DNA of 64,000 nucleotides. Source: Codonopsis lanceolata (lineage: Eukaryota > Streptophyta > Magnoliopsida > Asterales > Campanulaceae). Location: NCBI GenBank assembly GCA_013146195.2, contig CM028382.1, positions 63,157,596 to 63,221,595 on the forward strand. Direction: 5' to 3'. Numbering within the stretch: position 1 is the first letter of the stretch; the number at the start of each line of letters is the position of its first letter. This document shows, one piece after another, positions 35,701-46,260 of the stretch. Under the pieces are notes generated by a model, which was given only the letters and a program-made list of their open reading frames with translations, was not told where the DNA came from and ran no database searches. A program made the translations under genes and the position numbers.

Positions 35701-38700
35701 TCATTTATGTAGGCCATTGACCTCAACATCGGCTCTAGTGTGAGCGTCGAGAGCTGAAACTTAACCTCTGATTCACCTGTTGGCGTCCTGCTATAATCTT
35801 GCAACTAGAAACAGCAACCTTCAGATATCAGATACAAGGTATTCTTCCACAAAATTAAATAACTTGAAAGAAGAATCTATTGACCACCCAAAAAAGTTCA
35901 TGGTCAAAACTACACCACACTTCTTTAGACCACAAACTAGTGACTCCAAACAAATATGATAATTTGTTAAGTCTCATGTCTTCTTTATTAATAGATATCT
36001 TCATACTCATCCGATTAGTATCAATTATAGTTGGTACACAACATTTCTCTCACTCATCTTTATATACAAGTACACATACATATTCTACTGAAAAGATGCA
36101 CTTCTAATGGCAGTCTCAAAAGCATACCTTCAAGTTAATGACAGCCACTCTGTTAGCAGGAGCTGAAGTCTTATTCTCCATCACCCAAGTCATTGACTTA
36201 AGACAAGGAAGAATCACCTGTTTGAAAGGGTAACGAGTCAAACACCTTTGCCACTAATAATTATTATTCAAAAAGCTAATATCCTCTAATATCTATTTAT
36301 TTTTTTAGAAACCAACTTGGTCCACATTGGATACTAAACTTACCTCTTATTTGATATATTTTACTCAGTGGGCTAAGGTTACTTTCTAGAACGGAATGTA
36401 AATCACTGAAATTTATTTCTTAGTGGAAACTTATAAATCCATAAGAATATTTCTTACTGGAGTGAAATGATGTATAAATCACATGGGTTAAGTGATACAT
36501 ATCTCTTGGTTGAACACATAAATCTTAAGGATACAGATGAAATTTAGCCATTTAAATGGTTGAAAATATATAACTTGTGAAACTTTTTTGGGTAATAAAA
36601 TAATACTTCTGTCCCCAAAAAATAAAAGCCCCATGGACAAGTCAAAAAAATTCAGATTGTAGTTTTACTTGTTTTAGCGGCTCTAAGTTGCTCTAAAATC
36701 ATATCCTTTTTTTAGATATGAGACTATTTCTTTTGGACTAACCAACGAGGAAAGTGGGACTATCTTTTGGGGATGGAGGGAGTATGCAAACCTAGATAAC
36801 CTAATAATTTTATAATTAATAAAGTTTCAATCTCCCATGATTATAGTTCTTCGAGTGTCTGTATAGCCACACCAGTTAATATTTTTCGTAGGATCAAGAC
36901 GCTTTAACTTTTAAGCATGAAACGTCCAGAAAAATTTTCATACCATGTTATCAGGGTGGCCATCATCACGCTGCAAAGACACAGGGGCCATCCGCGGAAG
37001 ATTCAAATCGGAAACATGTTGTGAAGAAGCACCAGCATCATTAAGATTAAACCGTCGGGTCATCTCATCTTGGCGAGGCCATAACAATGGTTTCATATCT
37101 GGTGCAGAAGCAGAGGCCCTCCGGTCATCATAACCAATCACACTAACCTGTGAGCTGGGTGGTGCAACTTTTGCAACAGTTTTCTTTAGTGCAGCAACCT
37201 TCCTTCCTCCTTCTTTAAGAGCCAACATTGCTGCGGTATAGGTTTCTGGAGCAATGGCCGCTTCCTCTGCATATTTAATGGCTTCCTGGCACAGTTTATT
37301 GTAGCGCACTGCTAAGGAATCTTGTATATTTACTTCAGCACGCTCTTCTGATGCAAAGCTACTTTTTGCATTTCTTGTCCACCGCTTCAAGATGTAATGG
37401 GATGGCAATGTGAGCACATTTGTCACTGTGAAAACTGTCAAAATGTGTCGACACAGAACGCCAGAATACTCGAACATTTGGCAGCTACAATTTGCAGTCA
37501 TCTCCATAACATTCAATGAGACAATGTAGGCTTTCTGGTCATCTTCAAATTTTGCAACCCTGTATGTGCTGATATCCCCATCACCATCAATTCTATTTGC
37601 AGTATAAACAAACGTTTCAACCAACTCTTCCTGAAATTTTGAAAATATTTTCCGCGTATATAGATTTGCTGCCTGTTTCTCCATAGGTGATGGCGTCCTC
37701 AAAACTGGGGACGTGCATATTGTATCAAAATCGGCTTCTATTTCCTTCTCAAATGAATTCTCTAATGCTCTTTCATACTGCCTGAAGAACATAGGTAAAG
37801 TAGTCTGTTGATTCACATAACCATCAAAAAAAGAACTCTCAAATCCCTGACTAGGAGATATTATGGCGAAAAAAGCATCCCGAAAATACACTGGGACCCA
37901 CTGTCCTCGTGCATTATATAATGACTGAAGCCAATCATTCCTTCTAAGATCATATTTATCAAGGATAAAATCCCACGCCGATTCGAATTCCTCAATTGTC
38001 TCAGTCAGATTGATGCAGTTATACAGCTCCAGCTGAAAATTAGGGTGCGCGTGACATACATGAGCCAGTTTTTCCTGACCTTCTCTTAACACATGCCACT
38101 TACTGATGCAATGGCGGACTTCAGGAAAAACCTGAGTAACCGCAGCACGTATAGCTTTGTCCGGATCCGTGATTATAGAAGTGGGAGCACGATCATTCAT
38201 TGCGGCAAGAAATGTTTTGAAAAGCCAAACAAATGTAGCCTCTGAATCATCTAGCAGTAATGCACAACCAAATAGAACTGTTTGACCATGATGGTTCACC
38301 CCTGTGAACGGAGCAAATGGCACTCTGTACTGATTCACTCTGCACATCGTATCTAGAATAAGAGCATCCCCAAAATGACCGTAAGCAGTTCTTGACCTTG
38401 CGTCAGCCCAAAATACATTAGCCATATGGTTATCCTCATCAAGTTGTATCGCATAGTAGAACCCAGGGTTCTCGGCCTGCATTTTCTTGAAATAATCCAG
38501 TAAATTCTGAGCATCCCTTCCTAGTGTCCTTTTCCTGGTAGCATGCCTGACAGGGTAACATGAAGACCCTGAATTCTTGACTGCCCTACTTGATTCAACA
38601 GGAGCACTCCTAGCTCCACTATTTGCTTCAGCAGAGTCATGATTTCCATCCATTGAAACATACATTATACCACTAGGAACAATGCCCACACCAGGGTAAG

Positions 38701-39181
38701 TTTCAGCTATATTCTTTGCAGCACCAGCAAAATGTCGGCGTGGTCGGAGATACTGCACCTTAGTAGCACTCGTGGTGGAGTGACTATGTTCTTTAACAAA
38801 TCTTGCCACAACCCATTTGCCCTGACCCTTTAATTCTATCCTAAGCATTGCACCGCAACTATCACCAGCACGTCTTTTCAAGCCATCTCTACCACATAAG
38901 AAATCACGAGCAGTAACAATTCCGTCAGACCTGGAACGGCTATTTTGACCGACACATGTGCTAAAACCCACACGTCTAGCATACTCATCATAAAAAGTTT
39001 TAGCAGCATCTTCAGAATCAAACTCCATGCCCACGTGTGGTTCTGAACATGCACCTTCATCCTGATTCATGGAATTGCTAGCTGGGTTCACTTCTCCACT
39101 CTCATAATCATCGTCTCCATCGTCAGCAACACCACGTTGCCCCATGTTTGTCTCTTCGACATCAATCACATCAACATCCAT
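20791..39181 (-). CDS. FRS5-like: FAR1-RELATED SEQUENCE transcription factor (FRS5-like), five coding exons
   Basis: FHY3/FAR1-family protein, a nuclear transcription factor derived from a MULE transposase. Coding exons: 39181-36944, 36217-36128, 35804-35655, 33888-33772 and 20835-20791, all introns phase 0, total 879 aa. Residues 52-135 form the FAR1 zinc-binding DNA-binding domain (C96, C109, H132, H134). Residues ~270-365 are the MULE transposase fold (D277 in LILDTMC, D339 in IITDPD; E448 is the likely third acidic residue). The SWIM zinc finger is C565, C567, C577, H579. DLNLPRM at 725-731 resembles a DLN-type repression motif. Exons 2-4 encode repeated VAVINLK and GESEVKFQ modules, and exon 5 gives VESQSETPSKRLRK. 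The frame is intact throughout. Assignment to FRS5 is from memory of that protein's C-terminus. Confidence 0.9.
22921..25300. repeat. ~222-bp tandem duplication interrupted by a 1.8-kb insertion
   Basis: CACAGAAGCARCAAGAGCTT begins at 22921 and 23143, and the unit runs through CTTCAACAAGATCCCTCTTC and CTAGCTTCTGAGGCCTTCAC. The second copy breaks off at about 23211 and resumes at about 25040 (TGCACAAGAGTCAAAAC). A third partial copy follows at about 25158. The repeat phase therefore defines the inserted block. Confidence 0.7.
23212..25037. mobile_element. LTR-like insertion, 1.8 kb
   Basis: It begins TGATGAGCCCAAAATTTCC and ends near GCATTTTTGCGCACATC, so the ends are imperfect inverted copies (GATGWGCSCAAAA). 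It interrupts a tandem repeat and has no transposase or polymerase, which fits a solo LTR. No exact 5-bp target duplication was found. Inside, ATAAGATGCGAGAGCCCGT recurs four times between 24303 and 24690. The ORFs at 23422-23896 show no recognisable domain. Confidence 0.45.
26978..27639 (+). mobile_element. 5'-truncated LINE copy inserted in LINE A
   Basis: AAGGTGCTCSGATTGGTAAC occurs on both sides, at about 26958-26977 and 27638-27657, with one mismatch: a 19-20-bp target duplication. The insert ends in a poly-A run at 27629-27639. It carries a decayed plus-strand zf-RVT region (about CKCDGESVNHLLLHC), then the 3' UTR tail with ACAAAGGACGCATCACCTG. Host coding sequence (LPI-RAP / LPIGAP) matches across the insertion point. 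Confidence 0.85.
27314..27426 (-). mobile_element. Short LINE tail inserted in the nested LINE
   Basis: GAGAACCTTCGACAAGATT stands at 27295-27313 and 27427-27445, a perfect 19-bp target duplication. The 113-bp insert starts with a T run and TGATAAAGGTAAATG, the reverse complement of the family 3' tail, and includes GTCAAAACAGGTGACGCGTC. It is an extremely 5'-truncated copy in the opposite orientation to its host. Confidence 0.88.
28336..29490. other. Intron sequence, nothing recognised
   Basis: AT-rich intron DNA between two LINE remnants. I see no further coding similarity, inverted ends or tandem array here. The small plus-strand ORF at 29241-29510 has no recognisable domain. Confidence 0.4.
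29497..31525 (-). pseudogene. LINE remnant B, same family as A, with 3' tail
   Basis: Minus-strand fragments: LRLNISKSRILRVVVEDVEI (about 31500-31440), KTFWNLVVERFECRLAGWNK, then SKAGRLVLINNTSSSLPTYF (31281-31087), SFEKHLSFEINGASVKFWKE (30974-30789), and a decayed zinc-finger region to about 30100. The 3' UTR tail (TGTACAAAGGACGCATCACTG type) ends near 29503 at the TGATAAGTAAG motif. A MITE is inserted in the tail. The peptides align block by block with LINE A, so both belong to one family. Stops and shifts are frequent. Confidence 0.8.
29564..29981. mobile_element. MITE in the tail of LINE B (Harbinger-like)
   Basis: It starts GGGCTCGTTTGTCGTGGCTGG and ends AGCTGTAACAAACGAGCAC. The ends are inverted copies, and GAA flanks both sides (29561-29563, 29982-29984). 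The LINE tail sequence TACACTAGAAGTATACTC is uninterrupted at 33490-33510 (other strand), which confirms the borders. The 3-bp duplication suggests PIF/Harbinger, though the target is not TAA; hAT is the alternative. Inside, AGCCAAAAGC-type sequence is present in inverted orientation on both arms. Confidence 0.75.
31633..31928. mobile_element. Stowaway MITE
   Basis: It starts CTCCCTCCGTCCCGGATAAA and ends TTATCCGGGACGGATGGAG, with near-perfect inverted ends of about 28 bp and TA on both sides. Length is 296 bp, no coding capacity. The good ends suggest a relatively young copy. Confidence 0.92.
32050..32900 (-). pseudogene. LINE remnant C, C-terminal zinc-finger region, different family
   Basis: The minus strand gives fragments around FKIRACVWSLVLNKLNTSDI, then GVLFPWAGIIYLVWLGEF and LVSLGRHNLFGVVGGV in another frame. 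This is the pattern of the zf-RVT C-terminus of plant L1 elements. The sequence does not match LINE A or B, and no RT core is left. Stops are frequent. Confidence 0.5.
33430..33558 (+). mobile_element. LINE 3' tail, plus orientation
   Basis: GTAGATTTTGTGCATAACTT, then GTGTACAAAGGACGTGTCAC, CTGTTTTGACGCT and TTTACCATTATCAAA: the same 3' end as the tails at 27560-27640, 27314-27426 (reverse) and 29500-29560 (reverse). A 5'-truncated copy. No target duplication was found. Confidence 0.65.
33889..35654 (-). other. FRS intron 3
   Basis: Bounded by AAG|GTATGT at 35654 and TTCTCAG| at 33889. It contains a short (GA)n tract near 35425-35470 and a few TTTAGGG units near 34522. No element with clear ends was seen. 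Confidence 0.8.
36606..36782. mobile_element. Stowaway-like MITE in FRS intron 1
   Basis: CTTCTGTCCCCAAAAAATA at the left and CTTTTGGGGATGGAGGGAG at the right are inverted, and TA flanks both sides. Length is 177 bp. It lies in intron 1 (36218-36943), about 160 bp from the large exon. Confidence 0.75.
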
Positions 39182-39200
39182 ACCAATACACTCCTGGGCA

Positions 39201-41084
39201 CTGAGTTATGAATGATCTTATCACTGGAAAAACCATGCTGAAATCCTCAGCATCTTGTTTGAAATTATTGACAGTAATAGTCTGCATATATTTCAAACCT
39301 CAGGTGGGTTAAAATTATCGAGTGATACAGGAAACACTAACAAACCGATATCCGCAAGACACTCTTCTAAGTTTTATTCGTTTCTGTGTTATTGCCTCGA
39401 GAGCAAACCATGTAAAGTAAAAATGAGGGACCAAGAGTCTTATCTTATAACAGCAGTGAGCAGGAGGCAAGAGACGATGGACGGAGTTAAGTAACAATGG
39501 ACAGGAGTTAAGTAACAATGGACTGTGGACAGGAGTTAAGTGACAATAGAGAGGTTAATTAGTTAATATACGGCTCTTAAAGAATTTATACGTATTTCAT
39601 TTACTCACTGTTTTTACTGTATACAATTAAAAATTGATTTCATTTCCTCTATTAGAAAACATCTGCCAATCTTAGTCAATGGGAGATACCAGTGAGAATT
39701 GTTGTTGTCTGGATGATTGGAGAAGATACGGCTCATAGAGTGGAGAAGTTGCCTTGTTCTTGGACATATACTTGTAAGATTTGAGTGGTGTTACAAGTCG
39801 GCTTTACGACAATACACGTAGGAAGGGATGATTAATGACTGGTTTGACAAGAAAAAATATGAAGTGCAAAATGATACTTCAGAAGTTGTTAAATAAAGTA
39901 TCAACTGGAATACATGGAAAGTAAAAGAAATACAAAAAATTAAAATATACATATTACATGATTCAGTGCGAGTACATGTAATTTTCTTTCCTTTTTGTAT
40001 GGAAACATGTAAACCATTAACTACTGTATTGTGGAACCGTACAGGTAAGGAAAGAAGTTGATCTGTATTAAACAGGGGTCATTTCAACATATATGTGTAT
40101 GGATGGAAGCTTGTCGCTACCAGTTAGGTGTTATGATTCTGGATCAGGCCTAGCCCAAGTTAGGTGATTTGATCAAGAATCTTAACATGAGACAACATAA
40201 AATAGGTGAACGTACTTAAGAACAGGCCTGAAAACTTGTCATGAGTAAAAATGACGAAAATTCAATATCGTATTTAACCATTTGCTGTGTCTTGTATAAT
40301 AAAATTGTAATTATTAGAATTCCATTTCAATATTCAATCACACTTTTCACCCCTTGTAAACTTGAGACTTGAACATATTATGATAAATTCCATATAAAGT
40401 AACTGCACAATTAATGAGAATTTAGCATTTACTCATGTTCCATGCAAAGAGTCTCTTTTTGACTTCTTTTTGACAGCTTAATTCAACTCTAACCAATTGT
40501 TTATATAATTATACTCATCATTGCCAAAATGTAAAAAGTGGACCTCACAGTATTTATTAATTGTAGTTTTAAGTGAAAGAATTTTATAACCTAAAAACGG
40601 AACAAATTTATGTCAAATATTGATACAATATAGAGATTAGATATTACGAGCTCGAGCTTCTAGACATAGACATTCCAAATCATTACCAACTTAACCATCC
40701 AACGACTCAAAAAACTATAGCTCGTACGAATACCACGAGCTCAAGCTCGTAATATCATTTGTCAACAATACATTCACAATTTTTTTACTTATCAATATAG
40801 AACATATATATATATACACACATTTTCACTTTTTAATTATAGAAAGAGGAATATTTGAGCGCAACGGTGGGAGAAAATACCCAATCTTTCTAAAACAACC
40901 TCAAGATTTTCAGCAAATTACAAACAAATACACAGGTTAGTGTGTGCGAGTGTGTGATTGGTTTCCAATAATACATAGAGAATAATTCCGAGCCAATTTG
41001 TGGGAGTGTGTGAGTGTGTGTGTGTGATCCAATCATATGCAGATGAACACCTACAGATCACATACATGGAGTAGGTATACGAAC
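39201..41084 (-). other. Probable 5' UTR intron of the FRS gene
   Basis: CATAACTCAG| at 39201 is a good acceptor 20 bases upstream of the ATG. A donor is offered by CCG|GTTCGT or TTC|GTATAC at about 41080-41084. No coding sequence is seen between. A 117-bp hairpin-like element with inverted ends (GATATTACGAGCTYGAGCT) lies at 40640-40756. RNA evidence would be needed to fix the donor. Confidence 0.5.
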
Positions 41085-41200
41085 CGGAATCTAGGGTTTG
41101 GTCGTTCACCGGCGAGAGTTGCACAGAGCGGGAGGCGGAGAGAGGGCGAGGAAGAGAGAGAAACTGGGTGTCGCGTAGAATTTGAGATGAAATATAGGAC
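41085..41200 (-). promoter_or_regulatory. Promoter and 5' UTR exon of the FRS gene
   Basis: On the minus strand CCTATATTTCATC near 41187-41199 is a TATA-like element. It is followed about 30 bases on by a CT-rich leader (CAGTTTCTCTCTCTTCCTCG, 41162 downward) and AAACCCTAG, a composition typical of plant 5' UTRs. The start site is inferred. Confidence 0.45.
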
Positions 41201-41689
41201 GCATAAATGTGACCGTTGGATTTAGATCAAACGATGGAGAAAAGTTTAGGACAAATCCACTTGTGAGCTGATCAAACACTGGGTGGGATTAGTCAGCAAT
41301 GCTGACCCGCATTGCGAAGTACTGTATTTTGGTGTTGTTCCAACTTCCCACGCTCCATAATCCAAATATAACGTTTCACTTCCCCGTAACCGAAAAATGT
41401 TGACTTGGTACACCTTTGAGAGACGTCGTCATGGGGTCATGAATTTGGAGATGGTCACCGGTACGCTGACAATCGAGTGGGTTAGGTAAGATTAAAAACA
41501 AATCGTGATCCGTTATAACTTAAAATTAAAAGGGTAAATTTTAAGTGAGTATAATTTTGCTTTCATCTAGGACCATTAATTTTTTGCACATTTCATAAAA
41601 CTATAAATTGCTTGCCAAATGACAAAAATGTCATTAATGAAGACAAAAGTGATCCGGTATTTTACAGGACCAAAATTAATACAAAAACT

Positions 41690-42140
41690 CTGATGACAAG
41701 CCTTGGCATCAGGATGGATTTCACATTATTTTACAGGACTAAAATTAATTGAAAAATGTTGATGCCAAACCTTGGCATCAGGATGATTAATTCAAAAACT
41801 CTGATGCCAAGCCTTGGCATCAGGATGGATTTCACAACATTATTCAGGATCAAAAATTAATTCAAAAACTCTGATGCCAAGTCATGGCATCAGGATGGAT
41901 TTCACAGCTTGGCATCAGGTGAAAAGAAAATTCAATAATCCAGGCATCAGGTTGCTGATGCCAAAATGCTGATGCTCACCGTTGTTGTTGATGCCAAGAC
42001 TTGGCATCAGTTGAAAAAAAATTCAATAATCCAGGCATCAGGTTGTTGATGCCAAAATGCTGATGTCACCGTTGTTGCTGATGCAAAAAATGTTACTGAT
42101 GCCAAAAATGCTGATGTCTGTCAAAAATACTGATGCCCGT
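41690..42140. repeat. Palindromic GGCATCAG array
   Basis: CTGATGCCAAG-C-CTTGGCATCAG or a variant occurs at about 41690, 41759, 41801, 41871 and 41988. Single CTGATGCCAAAATGCTGATG and CAGGCATCAGG phrases fill the rest. Many units are separated by GATGGATTTCACA or TTAATTCAAAAACT. Strong hairpins are expected. The array runs up to the leader of the DnaJ-like exon. Confidence 0.85.
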
Positions 42141-42371
42141 CAAACATCTCCGTTCAAACCCAAACCCAGTTCATCACCCCATCCCCGTTCAACCCCTTCA
42201 GCCATCACTCGACCATCTACAAACCCAGCCGCATTCCTCCATACCCACTTGAAACTAAGCCCACTGAGAAAGAACCCCACCCATCGTTTTCTCAGTCTCT
42301 GGTTCAGACCAAATCCAACCCCAATCAACGATCCTACGATAATACTTCCGACAAAACCCCCAAAACAAGAT

Positions 42372-42434
42372 ATGCAGCAAAGCACGAGCAGAGCCGAAGC
42401 CGAACGCCTGCTCGGAATCGCCGAGAAGATGAAG
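42372..42434 (+). pseudogene. First-exon fragment of a DnaJ-type protein
   Basis: ATG followed by QQSTSRAEAERLLGIAEKMK ends at AAG|GTATGA, a plausible splice donor. This is the N-terminal helix I know from plant DnaJ proteins that begin with a SRAEAxRxLxIAEKLL-type segment before the J domain. About 230 bp of C-rich, 5'-UTR-like sequence precedes it. No second exon or J domain (HPD motif) follows within the window, so it is a fragment, probably copied or captured. Confidence 0.5.
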
Positions 42435-42479
42435 GTATGAATTGCTCGGAAAGAGTTTGTTGAGAGTTTGACCTCCCAT

Positions 42480-42700
42480 TCTTCGGCGAGTTCATCTTCT
42501 TCTCCGGCACCGGCAGATCTCACCATTGATGGCATCCCGTTCCATGAATTTCCATGTCTCTCTCACTTTGGCGGCATCCCGTTCCATGAATTTCCAAAAC
42601 ATACGAGTTCTTCTCCAGTGAGTTCCTCTTATTCTTCGCAAGTTCATCTTCTTCTCCGGTGCCAGCAGATCTCACTGTTGACAGCATCACGTTCCATGAT
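42480..42700. repeat. ~152-bp imperfect duplication
   Basis: AGTTCATCTTCTTCTCCGG begins at about 42489 and 42641, and both copies continue CAGATCTCAC and ATCMCGTTCCATGA. Between them GGCATCCCGTTCCATGAATT is itself doubled (about 42531 and 42571). The Ser-rich ORF across it is not called. Confidence 0.7.
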
Positions 42701-43612
42701 CAACTGGTAGAGAGTCCGGTCAAGGCTCACTCTTCACTCCGTCTCGCCTTGAAGAAATTTTGAGATTCTTTGAGGGAAAGTGGGAAGAGCGAGCAACCCA
42801 CGAAGTAGTGGGGGGAGAGAGATAGAGAGAAGGGTCAATGTTCGTTGAGTAAGACGAGGCCGCGCACAAATTCATCATCCACTCGTAATTAAGAATACGT
42901 GCATAAAGGGACAAAGATGTATTTTTGCTCCAAAATTGTACCTAAAAGATATGTCTAAAAAATAGCTAGATTCATTTGAAAACATGTTTCAAAAAACGTA
43001 CCGGCTTGTAATTTTTTCTAAAATTAAATAGATTAAAATAAGTTGTGTTGAGACAGATCGGGTCAAAACATGAAATGGGTCACCTCGTTTTAGCTAGCTT
43101 TTTCCATTAAAAAACTACATTTGTATAATAAAAGGTTAACGGGTCGTAATGGATAATGGGCTTGGCCCGCTTCAAATCGATAGGTTAATTTTTTTTGATC
43201 GAAATGGATAACCCGTTTCGACCCAAAAACTTTAACAAAACGGGTTGAGTTGGGTTGGGTAATTTTCAAGTTAGGTTGGGTGGGTTTACGGGTTTTGGGT
43301 TGTAATTGTCAGGCCTAGTCTTACGGATCCTAATTCGTAACAAGAAATTTCACCCTTTTATAGTTCAGTCTATCAATACACAATAAGTCGGGTTATGGAG
43401 ATCCGTCTCAAAGAAAATATAAGTCTTTGTCTAAATTTGTGTTAATCTGTTAATGCAAATCCAATGATAGGGGTCAAAAGTAACTTTGATACATATATGT
43501 AAGTACTGGCTATACAATGGTGAAAAATACTCTTCATTTTTAATACATACGGTTAGAGGTGATAATTTGATACCCATGTATATTGACCAATAAGTATCAA
43601 AATTTGGTTTTG

Positions 43613-43654
<42 letters not shown>

Positions 43655-44057
43655 AAGTGTGGAAACCTCATTTCGACTCCCCTCGTTTCGAAAACGAGAT
43701 GAGTGGACTCTCAAAAATATAAAAAGAGACGCCACCTCCATTTGAAAAGAAAACAGAGGAAAACCTGAGTTATAGAGTCTGGGAGTTAAGTTAAGAGTAG
43801 GGGAGGAGTTAGGCACCTGACTCGCCCTTTCCACCTCAATGGTTGCTAACATGCTCGATTCCTAATGTTCAATTAAAATGGCATGGTCGGTCGATCAATG
43901 GTCGACACGTAAACACATAAAATTACTAAAAAGTCCAAAGTCAACATTTGTCAACTCTAGCCAATTAGAGTCAACAAAACTAAGTTAAGAGTCAACAATA
44001 TAAAATAAAATGTTAACATGCTTAACAAATTTAAACTAAACATTTTAATCTAAAAAC
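42701..44057. other. Intergenic sequence left of the copia element
   Basis: No gene was recognised. It includes GGGTTGGGT/CGACCC-rich phrases at 43060-43320, a (TA)n(GT)n microsatellite at 43614-43654, and a patch at 43700-43840 (GAGACGCCACC, then GAGTTAGGCACCTGACTCGCC) that resembles degraded LTR-element sequence. Confidence 0.4.
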
Positions 44058-44640
44058 TGTTAGAAAAATTGTGTTTAAATAATTAAATTATGCAATATTG
44101 TGGCACAGATTTCTTCACTTGTCATTTATGTAATGATAAGGGTAATTGTGGAATCGTGTTCTACTCCATGAGAACATCGAAATCATATATTTATTTGTCC
44201 AATTTGGTGTTTTGATGAATAAGATATGGTTGATTAAAGTGTAGTTGTTGGAAGTGTGTTTATCTCACATTAAGAAATTAACAAAAGCTCGAGTGGTTTA
44301 TATACAAGTGTCTTATTTGGTAAGGGTAAGCTTGTATAGAATATAGGCTCTCTCTCGCGCATGCATGTGTAGGTGGGGGTGCAAATCATGGTCCAGTTTA
44401 GCCTTGCCCTTTTGGATACCGTACTCATGTGCGAGCGCGTCCCGCGGACACGAATGTCTGACCAAATTTGTCTGATCAGACCAACCTACGTTTTATTAAT
44501 TATTCTTTTGGTTTTTGTAACTCCAACATTTATAACAGACTTTATGAGCTGTTATTACCAGCTTTAATTAGAGATATTATTTGCCTATTGCTGATAGATT
44601 TATTTCATCATCAATGTGGTCTTTAATTAGTCTCGATTTT
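44058..44640 (+). mobile_element. 5' LTR of the copia element (part shared with the 3' LTR)
   Basis: Matches 49815-50078 plus 51482-51751 block by block (TTTGTCCAATTTGGTGTTT, CGAGCGCGTCCCGCGGACAC). The true right end lies further on, possibly about 44640-44940. CTCTTATATAATGGAG at 44641 looks like a TATA region, and TACCCTGGGAGACAGACG lies at 44819-44836. Confidence 0.7.
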
Positions 44641-44984
44641 CTCTTATATAATGGAGTTAACATCCACAAATAAAAACACACGATTAAGAACAATCTTCAT
44701 TTCTCTTCTGCAAATCGTATTTTCTTTGGCCTCCTGTTTTCATTTTGGTGATAGAATCAGGCACAGATTCAGTTCGCCGGAAACCTTTGTGCTAAAAGTC
44801 TCTCTGGTGTTTCCGTTGTACCCTGGGAGACAGACGTCCAGTAAAGCTTCTAAGCACGTACGAGAAGGGGCGAATCTGTTTTAAGGAAACTGTGTGCGAC
44901 ACAGGCCTCGGACCAGAACTCTTTCGTTCGTCAGGTAAATCACAATTCTACAGCAGCACACCTCCCTTAACATTAGCAGACTTT

Positions 44985-45125
44985 GTGTGAAGCACCAATA
45001 GACTTCACAAAGGCTCACCAGCAGACTTCGCTAAGGCTCACCAGCAGACTTCGTAAAGGCTCACCAGCAGACTTTGCAAAGGTTCATCAGCAGACATTCA
45101 CAAGTTTAGTCCACCAGCAGACTTT
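44985..45125. repeat. 23-bp tandem repeat in the copia leader
   Basis: CACCAGCAGACTTCGYAAAGGCT-like units are spaced 23 bp at 44994, 45017, 45040, 45063 and 45086, with a last copy 27 bp on. They lie between the LTR and gag. The period is out of frame, so the Gln/Thr-rich ORF over it is not a gene. Confidence 0.8.
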
Positions 45126-45326
45126 TAGGAAGCTTACCTTTTTAGTAGACTTCAAGTCTACTTCATTCTTAAGCAGTAACCTTTCATTTGTTTATCAATT
45201 ATGTATCTGATTTTATTGATTTCCTAGTAACTATTTTCTACAATCTTCAAACATAATTATACTATTATCTTGGGTAACAGTAGACCTTTCTAAAGGAAAA
45301 TCATATTTTTACAAAAATACATAATT

Positions 45327-46260
45327 GTGTATTCTGACTTTGTTCATATTTCATATATGACAACTGAATTGAATACTCAAGCTACGAGAAAGGAATCTAA
45401 CGTGACCTTAAACCCAACTACCTCAAACGCTGTTGTGACTCAGATTGTGACCAATCCTACTGTGTCGGTGCATCATAGCGAGAAATCGGAGAAATTTAGT
45501 GGTTTGAATTTCAAGCAATGGCAGCAGAAGATGTTGTTCTACTTGACCACCCTAAACTTAGCGAGGTTTCTAAAAGAAGATCCTCCAACGGTGGGTGAGA
45601 ATCAAAATGATGTCCATGCTGCTATTGCTAAGGACACATGGAATCATTTTGATTTCCTTTGTAGAAACTATGTACTCAATGAGTTGACAGACTTATTGTA
45701 CAATGTTTACCATTATAATAAAATAGCAAAGGAGTTGTGGACATCGTTGGACCATAAGTATGCATCCAAGGATGCTGGAGCCAAGAAGTTTATTGTTGGC
45801 CACTTCCTGGATTATAAAATGGTGGATTCCAAGACTGTCTACAGTCAAGTGCAAGAGTTGCAAGTGATTTTTCATGAAATTCAAGCTAAAGGGATGGTTG
45901 TGAGTGAAACCTTTTAAATGGTTGCAATTATTGAGAAATTGCCTCCAGCTTGGAAAGATTTCAAGAGCTATCTGAAACACAAGCGAAAGGAGATAAATGT
46001 GGAACAGCTAGTTGTCAGACTTCGTATAGAAGAGGACAACAACGGTTCTGATAAGAAGACATTCATTCATTTGGATGCTAAAGCCAATATGGTAGAGCAT
46101 GGCCAAAGCTCAAAAAACAAAGGCAAATCTGCTGCTGGAAAAAGAGTCAGTTTGGGACCCAAAGGAGGAATCTCCAATAAGAGATTTTCTGGGAAGTGCT
46201 ACAATTGTGGTGGCAGGGTCACAATGATACGGCTTGTAGAAAGCCAAGTAGAGATCGTAA
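45327..46260 (+). pseudogene. Copia gag
   Basis: The capsid-type region includes EKFSGLNFKQWQQKMLFYLT, then ELWTSLDHKYASKDAGAKKF, as in plant copia UBN2-like gag. A TAA at 45915-45917 interrupts it, and the frame resumes with IIEKLPPAWKDFKSYLKHKR. The zinc knuckle begins CYNCGG at about 46197 but its GHNDTAC half is in the next frame, so one indel sits inside the knuckle. In a working element the protein would package element RNA. Confidence 0.85.

Noticed and set aside
41690..42140. CRISPR-like look of evenly spaced palindromes
   Set aside because: Spacers are themselves repetitive, the context is plant nuclear DNA and there are no cas genes.
42140..42535. 131-aa minus-strand ORF opposite the DnaJ-like leader
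   Set aside because: Antisense shadow of the C-rich leader; the plus strand gives the recognisable peptide and splice donor.
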